Part shown: piece after piece, positions 63,447-64,000 of the stretch
How positions within the stretch are numbered: position 1 is the stretch's first letter
How the letters are laid out: the number at the start of each line of letters is the position of its first letter
Assembly (NCBI GenBank): GCA_964618215.1
Contig: CAZTZE010000014.1
Coordinates: 12,110 to 76,109 of the forward strand
From: CG2-30-58-95 sp964618215
Lineage (GTDB): Bacteria > Chloroflexota > Anaerolineae > Anaerolineales > Villigracilaceae
Length of the DNA: 64,000 nucleotides
Direction: 5' to 3'
Notes under the pieces: model-generated
Told to the model about the DNA's origin: nothing
The model's input: only the letters and a program-made list of their open reading frames with translations
Database searches by the model: none
Program-made: the position numbers and the translations under genes

Positions 63447-64000
63447 ATGACAACCCATTCACACACGCTCAGGATTGAACGCTATTTCAAGGTTGCCCTC
63501 TACCTGGGCTACTTCACCGTCGCTTATAACCTGCTCGAGGGGCTGGTTTCCGTCTTCTTTGGCGTGCAGGATGAAACCCTGACCCTGTTCGGCTTTGGCA
63601 TTGACAGTTTCATCGAGGTGCTGTCGGGCGTGGGTATCATCGCCATGATCCTGCGCATCCAGCGCAACCCGGGGATGCCGCGTTCCGATTTCGAGCGCAC
63701 CGCGCTGCGCATCACCGGGACGAGTTTTTATTTGCTCGCCGCCGGCCTGTTTGCGACAGCCATTGCCAACATCCTGATGAAACACAAACCGGAGACCACC
63801 CTGCCGGGCATCATCATCGCTCTCATTTCAATTGCTAGCATGTGGGCGCTGGTCGCCGCCAAACGTAAAGTGGGCCGCGCCCTGGATTCCGCTCCCATCC
63901 TGGCGGATGCCAACTGCACGCTGGTTTGCGTCTACATGTCGTTTGTCCTGTTGGCGGCCAGTATCATCTACCAACTGACCGGCTTCGGCTTTGTGGACAG
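63447..64000 (+). CDS. CDF-like cation transporter, 3' end outside window
   Basis: 184 codons lie in the window. Membrane spans include ALYLGYFTVAYNLLEGLVSVFFG and LFGFGIDSFIEVLSGVGIIAMI, whose GxDSFIEV segment is the CDF-type metal site; further spans FYLLAAGLFATAIANIL, LPGIIIALISIASMWALVA, and VCVYMSFVLLAASIIYQL, with DANCTLVCVYMS as the second site. The gene probably exports divalent metal. It follows the aminotransferase by 13 bp. Confidence 0.75.
   Translation, partial: MTTHSHTLRIERYFKVALYLGYFTVAYNLLEGLVSVFFGVQDETLTLFGFGIDSFIEVLSGVGIIAMILRIQRNPGMPRSDFERTALRITGTSFYLLAAGLFATAIANILMKHKPETTLPGIIIALISIASMWALVAAKRKVGRALDSAPILADANCTLVCVYMSFVLLAASIIYQLTGFGFVD

Overview
The window looks like part of a Chloroflexi (Anaerolineae-type) chromosome, probably from a draft or metagenome-derived genome. 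This rests on an overall high-GC composition with AT-rich islands, lipoproteins with Thr/Pro linkers, a BMP-type importer, pyruvate phosphate dikinase, Lys/Ala-tailed bL21, many toxin-antitoxin pairs and a very high load of short palindromic interspersed repeats. No rRNA, tRNA or CRISPR array was seen, so the taxonomic call is inference.

Layout. 1-10.4 kb: a carbamoyl-phosphate cluster (aspartate carbamoyltransferase cut by the window edge, an ornithine-carbamoyltransferase-like enzyme, carbamate kinase) followed by a BMP-family ABC importer (binding protein, double ATPase, two permeases). Three S23-type four-helix-bundle genes and a nucleotidyltransferase pair are wedged between the carbamoyl genes. 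10.3-13.5 kb: a rearranged patch with a frameshifted DUF3800 gene, a threonine-synthase 5' fragment, a second copy of the permease 3' end, and an ABC-2 exporter. 13.5-19.5 kb: threonine synthase, AI-2E-type membrane protein, glycosyltransferase and a GH13 glycosidase. 19.6-22.2 kb: two toxin-antitoxin-like pairs, YbaK deacylase and an orphan GlnQ-type ATPase. 22.4-24.4 kb: rtcB and archease (minus strand).

24.5-32.6 kb: a one-direction run of secreted and membrane proteins of unknown role (PDZ protein, zinc-ribbon membrane protein, coiled-coil membrane protein, chagasin-like lipoprotein and others). 32.7-51.4 kb is mostly minus strand: archease remnant, thioesterase, RecJ, a Cas4/AddB-like nuclease, VapBC, an AbiEii-like pair, RelE-type modules, an AT-rich two-component locus with a membrane-anchored response regulator, a UvrD-like helicase, YefM-YoeB (plus strand), a second degenerate helicase, and a DUF4350-like protein with a SppA peptidase. 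51.5-57.1 kb: a textbook promoter, rplU-rpmA-rpmE (bL31 fused to an alpha-CTD-like domain), tdk, hpt, cca and a DEDDy exonuclease. 57.1-64 kb: zinc-ribbon protein, lone receiver, ppdK, lipoprotein, class V aminotransferase and a truncated cation transporter.

The most striking feature is not a single gene. Several families of palindromic or tandem short repeats occur between genes and also inside genes without breaking the frame (threonine synthase, RecJ, both helicases, the BMP ATPase). At least two of the in-gene units are exact multiples of three bases. Some repeats are nested in others. The best candidates for undescribed biology are these coding-tolerant repeats, the S23 genes with their AGTCT/CTAAT spacers inside a metabolic operon, the split AddAB-like helicase-nuclease set, the surface gene run and the bL31 fusion.
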